The translations under genes and the position numbers were made by a program. Under the pieces are notes generated by a model that made no database searches, was not told the origin of the DNA, and was given only the letters and a program-made list of their open reading frames with translations. Shown here piece by piece: positions 10,956 through 18,703 of a stretch of DNA of 64,000 nt (position 1 is the stretch's first letter; every line of letters begins with the position of its first letter). The stretch lies in the NCBI RefSeq assembly GCF_001513955.1, contig NZ_KQ948145.1, positions 1-64,000 on the forward strand, in the 5' to 3' direction. The stretch is from Streptomyces pseudovenezuelae. GTDB lineage: Bacteria; Actinomycetota; Actinomycetes; Streptomycetales; Streptomycetaceae.

Positions 10956-11396
10956 ATGGTGGCGGAGAGCGAGCTCAACACGGGGCTGCTCCTGTTCCTG
11001 CCGTACCGGGCCCTGGAGAATCGAATCTTCGCCGCGCTCGCGGACGCCGGCTTCGACGACTTCACGCCCGCCCAGGCCCGGGTCATGCAACGGATCGGCC
11101 CCGACGGCACGCGGCTGACGGAACTGGCCGAGCAGGCCCAGATCACCAAACAGACCGCGGGCTTCCTGGTCGACCAGCTGGAGAAGTCGGGCTATGTCAC
11201 CCGTGTCCCGGACCCGACCGACAAGCGGGCCCGGCTGGTGCGGGGCGCCGCGAAGGCGTGGGCGGCGAAGGAGGTCGCCGACGGAGTGGTCGCCGAGGTG
11301 GAGCGGGAGTGGGAGGACCATCTCGGCAGGCGGCGCATGAAGCAGCTGCGGGAGGCACTGGCCCTGCTGCGGGAGATCACGGATCCGTGGGCCTAG
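10956..11396 (+). CDS. MarR-family transcriptional regulator
   Basis: 146-residue winged-helix regulator. The DNA-binding core spans LTELAEQAQITKQTAGFLVDQL, with the wing PDPTDKRARLVR, flanked by N- and C-terminal dimerisation helices. MarR proteins usually repress their own promoter and the divergent gene and are released by small ligands or oxidants. The start ATG 10956 is preceded by GAGGAG. The divergent neighbour is the mycothiol-dependent-type enzyme, a combination that suggests a detoxification switch (inference). Confidence 0.9.
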   Translation: MVAESELNTGLLLFLPYRALENRIFAALADAGFDDFTPAQARVMQRIGPDGTRLTELAEQAQITKQTAGFLVDQLEKSGYVTRVPDPTDKRARLVRGAAKAWAAKEVADGVVAEVEREWEDHLGRRRMKQLREALALLREITDPWA

Positions 11397-11436
11397 GGTG
11401 TCTCTCCGCATCGCATCGGACACCGGGAGGGCATTC

Positions 11437-11880
11437 ATGGCGACCCCGCCGTGGTGGGAAGAGCTCGTGGGCGTCAGCGAGGTCCTGGCGGACGCCGACC
11501 GCGCGGAGATCGAGAGCTGGCGCGGCCCCGACGCGCAGGACGCCTCGGACGAGCTTCCGCCCCTGACGGTACGGCTCGGCACGCTCGGACGCGTCTACGC
11601 CGAGGCCGGGGCGGGGCCCTTGTCGGAGCCCTTGGCGGAGCCCGGATTCAGTGAGGTGCAGACCCGGCAGCTCTTCCGGCTCCTGGAGGACGTCCTGGCG
11701 AACGGCCGCGACGAGGACAGGAACGCCGTGGCCACCGGCTTCTTCGAAGCCCTCCTCAGCGCCTGGGACAGGGGCTTCGACCTCCGCCCGGTCTGGCAGG
11801 CCCTCGGCCCGGCCTCCCGCGCCTACTGCCGTTCCTGGAACGGCTTCACGGGTGTCGGGAGCCCTGACTGGATGCGTTGA
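11437..11880 (+). CDS. Hypothetical small soluble protein
   Basis: 147 residues, not recognised. Predicted all-helical and acidic, starting MATPPWWEELVGVSEVL and containing RQLFRLLEDVLANGRDEDRNAVATGF, reminiscent of small immunity-type or domain-of-unknown-function proteins, but I assign no function. The ATG 11437 has GGGAGG at 6 nt and is clearly better than an in-frame start at 11398. The last 35 bp overlap the 3' end of the convergent DUF2127 gene. Confidence 0.7.
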   Translation: MATPPWWEELVGVSEVLADADRAEIESWRGPDAQDASDELPPLTVRLGTLGRVYAEAGAGPLSEPLAEPGFSEVQTRQLFRLLEDVLANGRDEDRNAVATGFFEALLSAWDRGFDLRPVWQALGPASRAYCRSWNGFTGVGSPDWMR

Positions 11881-12643
11881 GCTCACGCAGTTCGCCGGCC
11901 TCCTCGACCTCCAGCAGCGACGCGCTCTGCCGTTCCTCCTCGAAGGCGCGGTGGCCGCCGCGCAGGCCGAACAGGCGCTTGGCCAGGAGGATGTAGAGGA
12001 CGGCGAGGATGTTGAGGAGCAGTGTGGCGATCTTCAACCAGCTGATGTGCTCGGTGAGTTCGTAGATCTCCAGCGGGAGGAAGGCGGCGGTCGCGACCAC
12101 CGTCAGGTACTCCGCCCAGCGCTTGGCGCACCAGAGGCCGACAGCCTCGACGAGCTCGATGAGGGCGTACGCCAGCAGCAGCACGGCCACCAGGACGAGG
12201 GTGCTGTGCTTGTACCCGAAGGTCTTCTGGAGGCTGTCGACGACCGGTGAGTGGTCGAGGTCGTAGTGGAAGTGCCTGAACACCGGCCGCAGGACGTCCA
12301 GGTACTCGTCGAAGAGCCGGCGCACCGCGTCCTGGCTGTTGCTGAACTTCCACACCGCCACGGCGGCCAGCACGATGAACACCCCGCGCACCGCCCGCTC
12401 GATCGCGAGGAAGCGCAGCACGAACAGGTCTCTGAGCACCTTGCCGCGCGGCACGAGGGGCGCGTGGTCCGCGGGCCCCGAACCGTGCGGCTCACCGAGG
12501 GCGAAGTCGCCGCAGCGCAGGCAGCGCCAGGCGCCGCCCAGGGCGGTCTCGGCGTACAGCCGGTCCCTGAGGCGGGGCTCGTCCGGCGCGTACGTCACAT
12601 GGCCGCGGCGCGCACAGGTCCGCCGGTCCCAGTCGATCTTCAT
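11846..12643 (-). CDS. DUF2127-family membrane protein with N-terminal Cys4-like motif
   Basis: 265-residue integral membrane protein. The N-terminal region carries Cys pairs (RRTCARRGH and WRCLRCGD), suggesting a small zinc-binding segment. Four hydrophobic helices follow (ERAVRGVFIVLAAVAVWKF, VLVAVLLLAYALIELVEAV, LTVVATAAFLPLEIYELTE, LLLNILAVLYILLAKRLF), as in DUF2127, and the C-terminus is acidic and cytoplasmic. Function unknown. The start ATG 12643 follows an acceptable GGGGG stretch. It converges with the preceding gene with overlapping 3' ends. Confidence 0.8.
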   Translation of the reverse strand: MKIDWDRRTCARRGHVTYAPDEPRLRDRLYAETALGGAWRCLRCGDFALGEPHGSGPADHAPLVPRGKVLRDLFVLRFLAIERAVRGVFIVLAAVAVWKFSNSQDAVRRLFDEYLDVLRPVFRHFHYDLDHSPVVDSLQKTFGYKHSTLVLVAVLLLAYALIELVEAVGLWCAKRWAEYLTVVATAAFLPLEIYELTEHISWLKIATLLLNILAVLYILLAKRLFGLRGGHRAFEEERQSASLLEVEEAGELRELNASSQGSRHP

Positions 12644-13068
12644 CCCCCGTGTGCCTCCGATGAAAGCGTGCCGTCCGGGAACGGCACGCTAGTGGGGCCG
12701 GGTAAGAGTTCGGTGAGTCCCCGGCCGACGATACGACGCCACCGACCAGGACCCCGCCAGGCCCGACACGACCACTCCAAGGCGAGCCGCCCGGCCTGCG
12801 CCTCCAGCCGGACCGCCCGCCGGGCGCCGACGGCCTTCCCCACCCGACCGGCGACCTGCCAGGCCTCGGAACCGCACTCCCCGAAGGTGCAGCCCGGCAA
12901 CAGCACCGCGGCCGGGACCACGCCACACCATGCACGACCACTTCAACCAGTGACGCGCCGAAGGCGCCCGGGGTGCCGGTCGGGTGGGCCGCCGGCAGGG
13001 GGCGGGCCGGACAGCCCGAGGTCCTCGGTGCGGGCGGGGGCGCGACCGGTGTGCGGTTGCTCAGCGCC
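12644..13068. other. Gene-free stretch upstream of the DUF2127 and tetR genes
   Basis: About 425 bp between divergent start codons, very GC-rich, with no frame showing convincing codon bias or a recognisable product. It should hold the promoter of the DUF2127 gene. Only the tetR operator at its right edge is clear. Confidence 0.5.
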
Positions 13069-13101
13069 GTGCAATGGCACATGTTGCACAGCACCGTGCA
13101 A
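13069..13101 (+). promoter_or_regulatory. TetR operator: three alternating GTGCAA/TTGCAC half-sites
   Basis: GTGCAA (13069-13074), TTGCAC (13084-13089) and GTGCAA (13096-13101) form two overlapping inverted repeats with 9-bp and 6-bp spacers, directly before the ribosome site and ATG of the tetR gene. The arrangement fits autorepression, possibly by two dimers. Confidence 0.7.
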
Positions 13102-13121
13102 ATCTGCCCGGGAGGGGCACA

Positions 13122-13739
13122 ATGGCGCCCATGACCACGGGCCACTCCAGTCGCGCAGACGCCAACCGCCGCCGCATCCTCGACGTCGCACTCGCCGAAC
13201 TGCTGCGCGACCCCGACGCGTCCATGGAGCAGATCGCGCGCGCCGCAGGTGTCGTACGACGGACCGTGTACGGCCACTTCCCGAGCCGTGAGGCGCTGAT
13301 CGGCACGCTCGTCGACGGGGCCGTGGCGGCGGTCGCGGCCGCGCACGCGGCGGGACGCGCGGGGAGCGAGGACCTGGCGCAGGCCGTCGCGGGCTCCGTG
13401 CTCGCGGTCTGGAAGGTCGCCGACCGCTATCGCGTCCTGGTCGCGCTCGCCCAGCGCAGCGTCACCGTGCAGGGCATCCGCGAGCGGCTCGCCCCGGTGC
13501 GCGCGGCCTGCACCGAGCTGCTGCAGCGCGGTCTGGACGAGGGCGTCTTCGTCTCCCCGCTGCCCGCGCCCGCCCTGGCGTACGTCCACGAGCAGATGAT
13601 GTTCGCGGTGATGGAGGCGGTGAACGACGGACTGCTGGACGCGGAGGAGGCGGGCCGCTCCACCGCGGTCACCGTTCTGACCGCGGCGGGCGTACCCGCC
13701 TCCCTGGCCACCGCACTGGTGGCGAAACTGAGCGACTGA
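13122..13739 (+). CDS. TetR/AcrR-family transcriptional regulator
   Basis: 205 residues. The N-terminal helix-turn-helix is clear (RRRILDVALAELLRDPDASMEQIARAAGV, then VRRTVYGHFPSREALIGTLV), followed by an all-helical ligand domain. ATG 13122 is 4 nt after GGGAGGGG, and an ATG at 13131 is an alternative. The operator-like repeat just upstream suggests autoregulation. No obvious target gene adjoins it: the convergent neighbour is dctA, separated by two strong hairpins. Confidence 0.9.
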   Translation: MAPMTTGHSSRADANRRRILDVALAELLRDPDASMEQIARAAGVVRRTVYGHFPSREALIGTLVDGAVAAVAAAHAAGRAGSEDLAQAVAGSVLAVWKVADRYRVLVALAQRSVTVQGIRERLAPVRAACTELLQRGLDEGVFVSPLPAPALAYVHEQMMFAVMEAVNDGLLDAEEAGRSTAVTVLTAAGVPASLATALVAKLSD

Positions 13740-13757
13740 ACCTTGAGGGGAAAGGGG

Positions 13758-13798
13758 CCCGGGCGGCCGAGCTACGGGGGAGTACTCGGCCGCCCGGG
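13758..13798. terminator. 14-bp perfect hairpin between tetR and dctA
   Basis: CCCGGGCGGCCGAG (13758-13771) pairs exactly with 13785-13798 across a 13-nt loop. It lies between two convergent genes and can work on both strands. Confidence 0.75.
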
Positions 13799-13802
13799 GC
13801 GG

Positions 13803-13835
13803 GAGCCGGGCCCGGGTTCAGGTCGGGCCCGGCTC
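13803..13835. terminator. 12-bp perfect hairpin, second terminator before dctA
   Basis: GAGCCGGGCCCG (13803-13814) pairs exactly with 13824-13835. With the preceding hairpin it insulates the convergent tetR and dctA transcripts. Confidence 0.7.
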
Positions 13836-13873
13836 GGCTCTGCGGGGCCCTGAGGCCACCGGCGTCCGGCCGC

Positions 13874-15247
13874 TCAGGCCTTGGCCAGCTCCTTCTCGCC
13901 GCCCTGCTCGGGGATCTCCGCCGTAGCTTCCTCGTCGTGGTCGAGGAGCGTCTTCTCGTCGAAGGGCAGGTGACCGGCGAGCACCTGGTCGACGCGCTCG
14001 CGGTCGATCTCCTTGGTCCAGGTGCCGATCAGGACGGTGGCGACGGCGTTGCCCGCGAAGTTGGTGAGGGCGCGCGCCTCGCTCATGAAGCGGTCGATGC
14101 CGACGATCAGGCCGATGCCGTCCACCAGGGCGGGCTTGTGCGACTGGAGACCACCGGCCAGGGTCGCGAGACCGGCGCCGGTGACACCGGCGGCACCCTT
14201 CGAGGCGACGAACAGGAAGAGCAGCAGCGGGATCTGCTCACCGATCGACATCGGCGTACCCATCGCGTCGGCGATGAACAGCGAGGCCATGGTCATGTAG
14301 ATCATGGTGCCGTCGAGGTTGAAGGAGTAGCCGGTCGGGACCGTGATGCCGACGACCGGCTTGCTGATGCCCAGGTGCTCCATCTTCGCGATGAGCCTCG
14401 GCAGCGCCGACTCGGAGGACGACGTCGACAGGATCAGCAGGAACTCACGGCCCAGGTACCTGAAGAGCGTGAGGATGTTCAGGCCCGCGATGATCCTCAG
14501 CAGGGTGCCGAGCACGATGATGACGAACAGGAAGCAGGTGATGTAGAACCCGACCATCAGGAGCGCGAGGTCCTTGAGCGCGTCCACACCCGCGGAACCG
14601 ACCACGGCGGCCATGGCGCCGAAGGCACCGATCGGGGCGGCCCACATCACCATGGCGAGGATGCGGAAGACGAGCCGCTGGATGTGCTCGACACCGCGCA
14701 GGACGGGGGCTCCGGCCGGACCCATGGCCTGCAGCGCGAAGCCGGCGAGCAGGGCGATCAGCAGGGTCTGCAGCACCTCGCCCTCGGTGAAGGCGGAGAC
14801 GAACGTGGTCGGGATGATGCCGAGCAGGAACTCGGTGGTGTCCTTGGCCTCCGCGTCCACCTGCGCGTGGCCGACGTCCTTGACCGCGTCGGTCACGGCG
14901 AGGCCCGTGCCCGGGTCCAGGATGTTGCCGACGACCAGGCCGATGCCCAGCGCGACCAGCGACATGATCGTGAAGTAGAGGAGCGCGATACCGCCGACGG
15001 CGCCGACCTTGGCGGCCTTCCGTACGGATCCGATACCGAGAACGATCGTGCAGAAGATGATCGGCGAGATCATCATCTTGATCAGGTTCACGAACCCGGT
15101 GCCGATGGGCTTGAGCTCCACGGCGAAGTCGGGGGCGACCAGGCCGACCGTGATACCGAGGGCGACCGCGACGATCACCGCGATGTAGAGGTAGTGCGTA
15201 CGGTCCTTTTTGACCTGGGGTGCCGTATCGGGGGTGCTGGCGGCCAC
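13874..15247 (-). CDS. dctA: C4-dicarboxylate/cation symporter DctA
   Basis: 457-residue secondary transporter of the dicarboxylate/amino acid:cation symporter family. It has about eight membrane helices, the Ser-rich re-entrant loop STSSSESALPRLIAKME, the helix-7 motif SFNLDGTMIYMTMA, and the second re-entrant loop [11 protein letters not shown]. It imports succinate, fumarate or malate with protons or sodium. Start GTG 15247, preceded by AAAGGAGGG. It is divergent from a CitA/DcuS-type sensor kinase, the usual regulator of such transporters, which supports dctA rather than a glutamate carrier. Confidence 0.9.
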   Translation of the reverse strand: MAASTPDTAPQVKKDRTHYLYIAVIVAVALGITVGLVAPDFAVELKPIGTGFVNLIKMMISPIIFCTIVLGIGSVRKAAKVGAVGGIALLYFTIMSLVALGIGLVVGNILDPGTGLAVTDAVKDVGHAQVDAEAKDTTEFLLGIIPTTFVSAFTEGEVLQTLLIALLAGFALQAMGPAGAPVLRGVEHIQRLVFRILAMVMWAAPIGAFGAMAAVVGSAGVDALKDLALLMVGFYITCFLFVIIVLGTLLRIIAGLNILTLFRYLGREFLLILSTSSSESALPRLIAKMEHLGISKPVVGITVPTGYSFNLDGTMIYMTMASLFIADAMGTPMSIGEQIPLLLFLFVASKGAAGVTGAGLATLAGGLQSHKPALVDGIGLIVGIDRFMSEARALTNFAGNAVATVLIGTWTKEIDRERVDQVLAGHLPFDEKTLLDHDEEATAEIPEQGGEKELAKA

Positions 15248-15399
15248 GGCTGCCCTCCTTTGACGTCGTCGTCGGCATGACCGGCGTGCGGCTCACGTCC
15301 GGGCTTTTGAAGGAATGCCGTGACTATCTCCCGCCCTGTGAGGGCGGTCACCCTTCCGTTCATTTAGTTCACAATCAGCCATGGAGGCAGACTGACATC
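15248..15399. promoter_or_regulatory. Divergent promoter region of dctA and the two-component genes
   Basis: 152 bp with lower GC than its surroundings, including TTGAAGGAATGCCGTGACTA and an A/T-rich stretch near 15357-15377. It must carry both divergent promoters and the response-regulator sites. I cannot define the operator. Confidence 0.5.
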
Positions 15400-17904
15400 A
15401 TGCGCATCCCCGTACCGAGACCCCGGAGCCTCGCGGCCCAGCTCTTCGCCATGCAGGCCGTGCTGATCGCGGTGGTCGTGGCGGGGTACGCGCTGTTCAC
15501 CTACGTCAGTGACCGGGGCCAGGCCGAGGAAGCGGCGCGCGTTCAGGCCAGGGCGGTGGCGCGGGCGGTCGCGGACTCGCCGTCCGTGCGGGAGGCGATC
15601 GGCACGCCGAAGCCGACGGTCGAACTCCAGCCGTACGCGCTCCGGGTCATGGCCGACACCGAGGTCGACTTCGTCACGATCATGAGCCCGCAGGGCATCC
15701 GCTGGACCCACCCCGACAAGGACCAGATCGGCAAGCACTTCCTCGGCAACACCGAGCGCGCGCTCAAGGGATATACCTTCACCGAGACCTACACCGGCAC
15801 CCTCGGCGCCTCGGTCCGGGCGGTCACCCCGGTCAAGGACGACGACGGCAAGGTCATCGGCCTGGTCAGCGCCGGTATACAGGTCGAGAAGATCAGTGAA
15901 CGGGTGCAGGGCCAGCTCACCGCCCTGCTCGCGGTCGCGGGCGGCGCTCTCGCGCTCGGCGCCGTCGGCACGTACGTCGTCAACGCCCGCCTGCGCCGCC
16001 ACACCCACGGCATGAACGCGGCCGAGCTCAGCCGGATGCACGACTACCACCAGGCCGCCCTGCACGCGGTGCGCGAGGGGCTGCTGATGCTGGACGGGCA
16101 GTACCGTGTCGCGCTGATCAACGACGGTGGGCGGGAGTTGCTGGGTGTGTCCTCGCAGGACGAGGTGATCGGGCGGTCGGTGGCGGACCTCGGGCTGCCG
16201 GCGCCGCTGACGGGAGCGCTGCTCTCCTCGGAGCCGCGGGTCGACGAGGTCCATCTGACGTCCACGCGGGTCCTGGTCGTCAACACCTCCCCGGTCTCCG
16301 GCGGTGAGCAGCGCGGGACCGTGGTCACCCTCCGCGATGTGACCGAACTCCAGTCCCTGATGGGCGAGTTGGACTCCGAGCGCGGCTTCACCCAGGCTCT
16401 GCGCTCCCAGGCCCACGAGGCGGCGAACCGACTGCACACGGTCGTCTCCCTGATCGAACTGGGCCGTGCGGAACAGGCGGTGGACTTCGCGACCGCCGAA
16501 CTGGAGCTGGCGCAGGCGCTGACCGACCAGGTCGTGGCGGCGGTCGGCGAGCCCGTGCTGGCCGCCCTGCTGCTGGGCAAGACCGCGCAGGCGAACGAGC
16601 GGGGCGTGGAGCTGGTCGTCTCGGAGGACAGCCGCCTGGACGACGGGCTGCTTCCGGAGACCCTGCCCGCCCGGGACCTGGTCACGATCCTCGGCAACCT
16701 CATCGACAACGCGGTGGACGCGGCGCAGGGCAGCGTGCGGGCGCGGGTGACCGTGACGGCGTACGCGGCAGCCGGCACGGCGGACTCGGCGGGCCGCGGG
16801 CTGGTCCTGCGGGTCTCGGACACCGGCGCGGGCGTCGACCCGGCGCACGCCGAGGCGGTCTTCCAGCGCGGCTTCTCGACCAAGCCTGCGGGGCCCGGCG
16901 GGCGCGGACTGGGCCTCGCACTCGTGCGCCAGACGGTCAACCGCTGCAAGGGAACACTGACCGTGACGGAGGCGGAGGGGGGCGGCGCCGAGTTCGAGGT
17001 ACGACTGCCCCTCGGAAGCCAGGAGCTACGCCTCCCCGCCGGAAACCGGACCGACAGCCCCGGAAGTGCCACGGGCGCCGGGGAAGCGGAAGACCCCACG
17101 ACCACCGGAAGCACCACAGGCCCCGGAGAAGCGGGGGCCTCGACGACCACCGGAAGCTCCGCTGACCCCGAGGGCGCGGAAGAGTCCACGACCACCGGAA
17201 GCACCACGGGCCCCGAGGAAGTGGGGGACTCCACGACTACCGGAAGCACCACGGTTCGCGGAGAAGCGGAAGACCCCACGACCACCGGAAGCACCACAGG
17301 CCCCGGAGAAGCGGGGGCCTCGACGACCACCGGAAGCACCGCTGACCCCGAGGGCGCTAAAGAGTTCACGCCCACCGGAAGCACCGCGGTCCCGGAAGCG
17401 GCGGAAGACTCCACGACCAGCGAAAGCGCCACGGTCCCGGAGGGCGCGGGAGGCCCCACGACCAGCGAAAGCTCCGCGGGTGCCGAGAGCGCGGGAGACC
17501 CCACGACCACCGAAGTCACCACGGGTCCCGGGGAAGCGGGAGACACCACGACCACCGGACCCACCACGGTCCCGGAGGGCCCGACGAGCCCGGCAGACCC
17601 CGCAGACCCGGCAGCCCCCGCAGGCACCGCAGCTCCCGCGGGCACCGCCGGCACCGCCGGCACCACGGCCCCGGAAAGCTCCACGAGCCCGGCATACTCT
17701 GCGACCGTCCCCGACGCCACGGTCCCGGGAGCCCCCTCGAACCGAGCAGGGTCCACGACCACCGACAGCACCACCGTCCCGAAACCCGCCAAGAACCGGA
17801 ACGGCTCCCCGGCCGTCCGAAACGCCACGCCCCCGGATGGCCCCCCGACCCCCCTCGGCCCCCCGGTCCCCGACGGTGCCACGGTCCCCGGAGGCGATGT
17901 ATGA
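15400..17904 (+). CDS. CitA/DcuS-type sensor histidine kinase with repetitive C-terminal tail
   Basis: 834 residues. There is a membrane helix near residues 15-33, then a periplasmic-type PAS sensor ending IGKHFLGNTERALKG and TGTLGASVRAVTPV (the ligand-binding signature of citrate/C4-dicarboxylate sensors), a second helix near 180-200, a cytoplasmic PAS, a Spo0B-like dimerisation segment with phospho-acceptor His339 (SQAHEAANRLH), and an ATPase domain (NLIDNAVDAA, DTGAGVD, GGRGLGLALV). The catalytic part ends near residue 545. About 285 further residues are Thr/Gly/Pro/Glu-rich, largely encoded by 45-bp repeats. The start ATG 15400 has GGAGG upstream. The stop overlaps the response regulator as ATGA. 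It is likely to sense dicarboxylates and control dctA. Confidence 0.9.
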   Translation: MRIPVPRPRSLAAQLFAMQAVLIAVVVAGYALFTYVSDRGQAEEAARVQARAVARAVADSPSVREAIGTPKPTVELQPYALRVMADTEVDFVTIMSPQGIRWTHPDKDQIGKHFLGNTERALKGYTFTETYTGTLGASVRAVTPVKDDDGKVIGLVSAGIQVEKISERVQGQLTALLAVAGGALALGAVGTYVVNARLRRHTHGMNAAELSRMHDYHQAALHAVREGLLMLDGQYRVALINDGGRELLGVSSQDEVIGRSVADLGLPAPLTGALLSSEPRVDEVHLTSTRVLVVNTSPVSGGEQRGTVVTLRDVTELQSLMGELDSERGFTQALRSQAHEAANRLHTVVSLIELGRAEQAVDFATAELELAQALTDQVVAAVGEPVLAALLLGKTAQANERGVELVVSEDSRLDDGLLPETLPARDLVTILGNLIDNAVDAAQGSVRARVTVTAYAAAGTADSAGRGLVLRVSDTGAGVDPAHAEAVFQRGFSTKPAGPGGRGLGLALVRQTVNRCKGTLTVTEAEGGGAEFEVRLPLGSQELRLPAGNRTDSPGSATGAGEAEDPTTTGSTTGPGEAGASTTTGSSADPEGAEESTTTGSTTGPEEVGDSTTTGSTTVRGEAEDPTTTGSTTGPGEAGASTTTGSTADPEGAKEFTPTGSTAVPEAAEDSTTSESATVPEGAGGPTTSESSAGAESAGDPTTTEVTTGPGEAGDTTTTGPTTVPEGPTSPADPADPAAPAGTAAPAGTAGTAGTTAPESSTSPAYSATVPDATVPGAPSNRAGSTTTDSTTVPKPAKNRNGSPAVRNATPPDGPPTPLGPPVPDGATVPGGDV
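17056..17595 (+). repeat. Array of 45-bp tandem repeats inside the sensor kinase gene
   Basis: Twelve in-register copies, each 45 bp (15 codons), start at 17056, 17101, 17146 and so on to 17551. Most begin ACCACCGGAAGC and end in a CCACG- or TCGACG-like run, encoding TTGSTTGPGEAGAST-type units. The copies at 17101 and 17281 are identical over 45 bp and their neighbours also match best at 180-bp distance, so a four-unit block appears to have duplicated. The last copies are degenerate. Confidence 0.95.
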
Positions 17905-18590
17905 CCACGCAGCAGCCCATACGTGTCCTGGTCGTCGAGGACGATCCGGTCGCCGCCGACGCGCATGTCCTGTACGTCAACCGGGTCCCCGGCTTCACTG
18001 CCGTCGGCAAGGCCCACACCGGTGCCGAGGCACGGCGTCTGCTGGACCGCACCGCCGTCGACCTGCTCCTGCTGGATCTGCACCTGCCGGACGGGCACGG
18101 CCTCCAGCTGGCCCGTTCCCTGCGTGCCGCCGGGCATCAGGCGGACGTGATTGCGGTGACGTCGGCCCGGGATCTGACGGTCGTCCGCGAGGGCGTCTCG
18201 CTGGGGGTCGTGCAGTACGTGCTGAAGCCGTTCACCTTCGCCACCCTGCGCGACCGGCTGATCCGGTACGCGGAGTTCCACGCGTCGGCCGGTGAGGCGA
18301 GCGGTCAGGACGAGGTGGACCGCGCGCTGGCCACGCTCCGGGCGCCCGGCCCGGCCGCCCTGCCCAAGGGGCTCAGCTCGCCGACCCTGGAGCGGGTCAC
18401 GGTGGCCCTGCGGGACTGCGCGGAGGGGCTCACGGCGACCGGCCTGGCCGAGGTGGTCGGCATCTCGCGGATCACCGCCCGCCGCTACCTGGAGCACCTG
18501 GTCGACGCCGGCCGGGCGGCACGCAGTCCGCAGTACGGGACGGTGGGCCGACCGGAGCTGCAGTACCGGTGGGTCAAGGGGCAGCAGTAG
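17901..18590 (+). CDS. CitB/DpiA-type response regulator
   Basis: 229 residues. The receiver domain has the acidic pair Glu13/Asp14/Asp15, phospho-acceptor Asp59 (LLLLDLHLPDGHG) and Lys in VLKPF. A C-terminal helix-turn-helix (LTATGLAEVVGISRITARRYLEHL, shown across about residues 172-195) matches citrate/C4-dicarboxylate regulators. It overlaps the kinase stop by 4 bp (ATGA), so the pair is co-translated. It probably activates the divergent dctA when the kinase senses extracellular dicarboxylate. Confidence 0.9.
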   Translation: MTTQQPIRVLVVEDDPVAADAHVLYVNRVPGFTAVGKAHTGAEARRLLDRTAVDLLLLDLHLPDGHGLQLARSLRAAGHQADVIAVTSARDLTVVREGVSLGVVQYVLKPFTFATLRDRLIRYAEFHASAGEASGQDEVDRALATLRAPGPAALPKGLSSPTLERVTVALRDCAEGLTATGLAEVVGISRITARRYLEHLVDAGRAARSPQYGTVGRPELQYRWVKGQQ

Positions 18591-18625
18591 GCCCGGGCCC
18601 GCAACGGCCAAGCCGTGCACGCTCA

Positions 18626-18655
18626 TTGACCTGACTAGACCACTCCTCCTACGGT
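18626..18655 (+). promoter_or_regulatory. Sugar-transporter promoter with a DasR-like site
   Basis: TTGACC (18626-18631) and TACGGT (18650-18655) with an 18-bp spacer make a plausible housekeeping promoter. Bases 18629-18644, ACCTGACTAGACCACT, match 13 of 16 positions of the DasR consensus ACTGGTCTAGACCACT as I recall it; the right half-site is perfect. Confidence 0.5.
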
Positions 18656-18703
18656 CACCGGGCAACCACCCCGCGCCACAACGACGTGAGCCCGCAGGAG
18701 GTC

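Noticed and set aside
12640..12921. 93-codon minus-strand frame upstream of the DUF2127 gene
   Set aside because: It has poor codon bias, no ribosome site and no recognisable product.
16044..18665. 873-codon minus-strand frame opposite the kinase tail
   Set aside because: Val/Pro/Ser-rich translation of the complement of the 45-bp repeats. The plus-strand frame is continuous with the kinase and overlaps the regulator.
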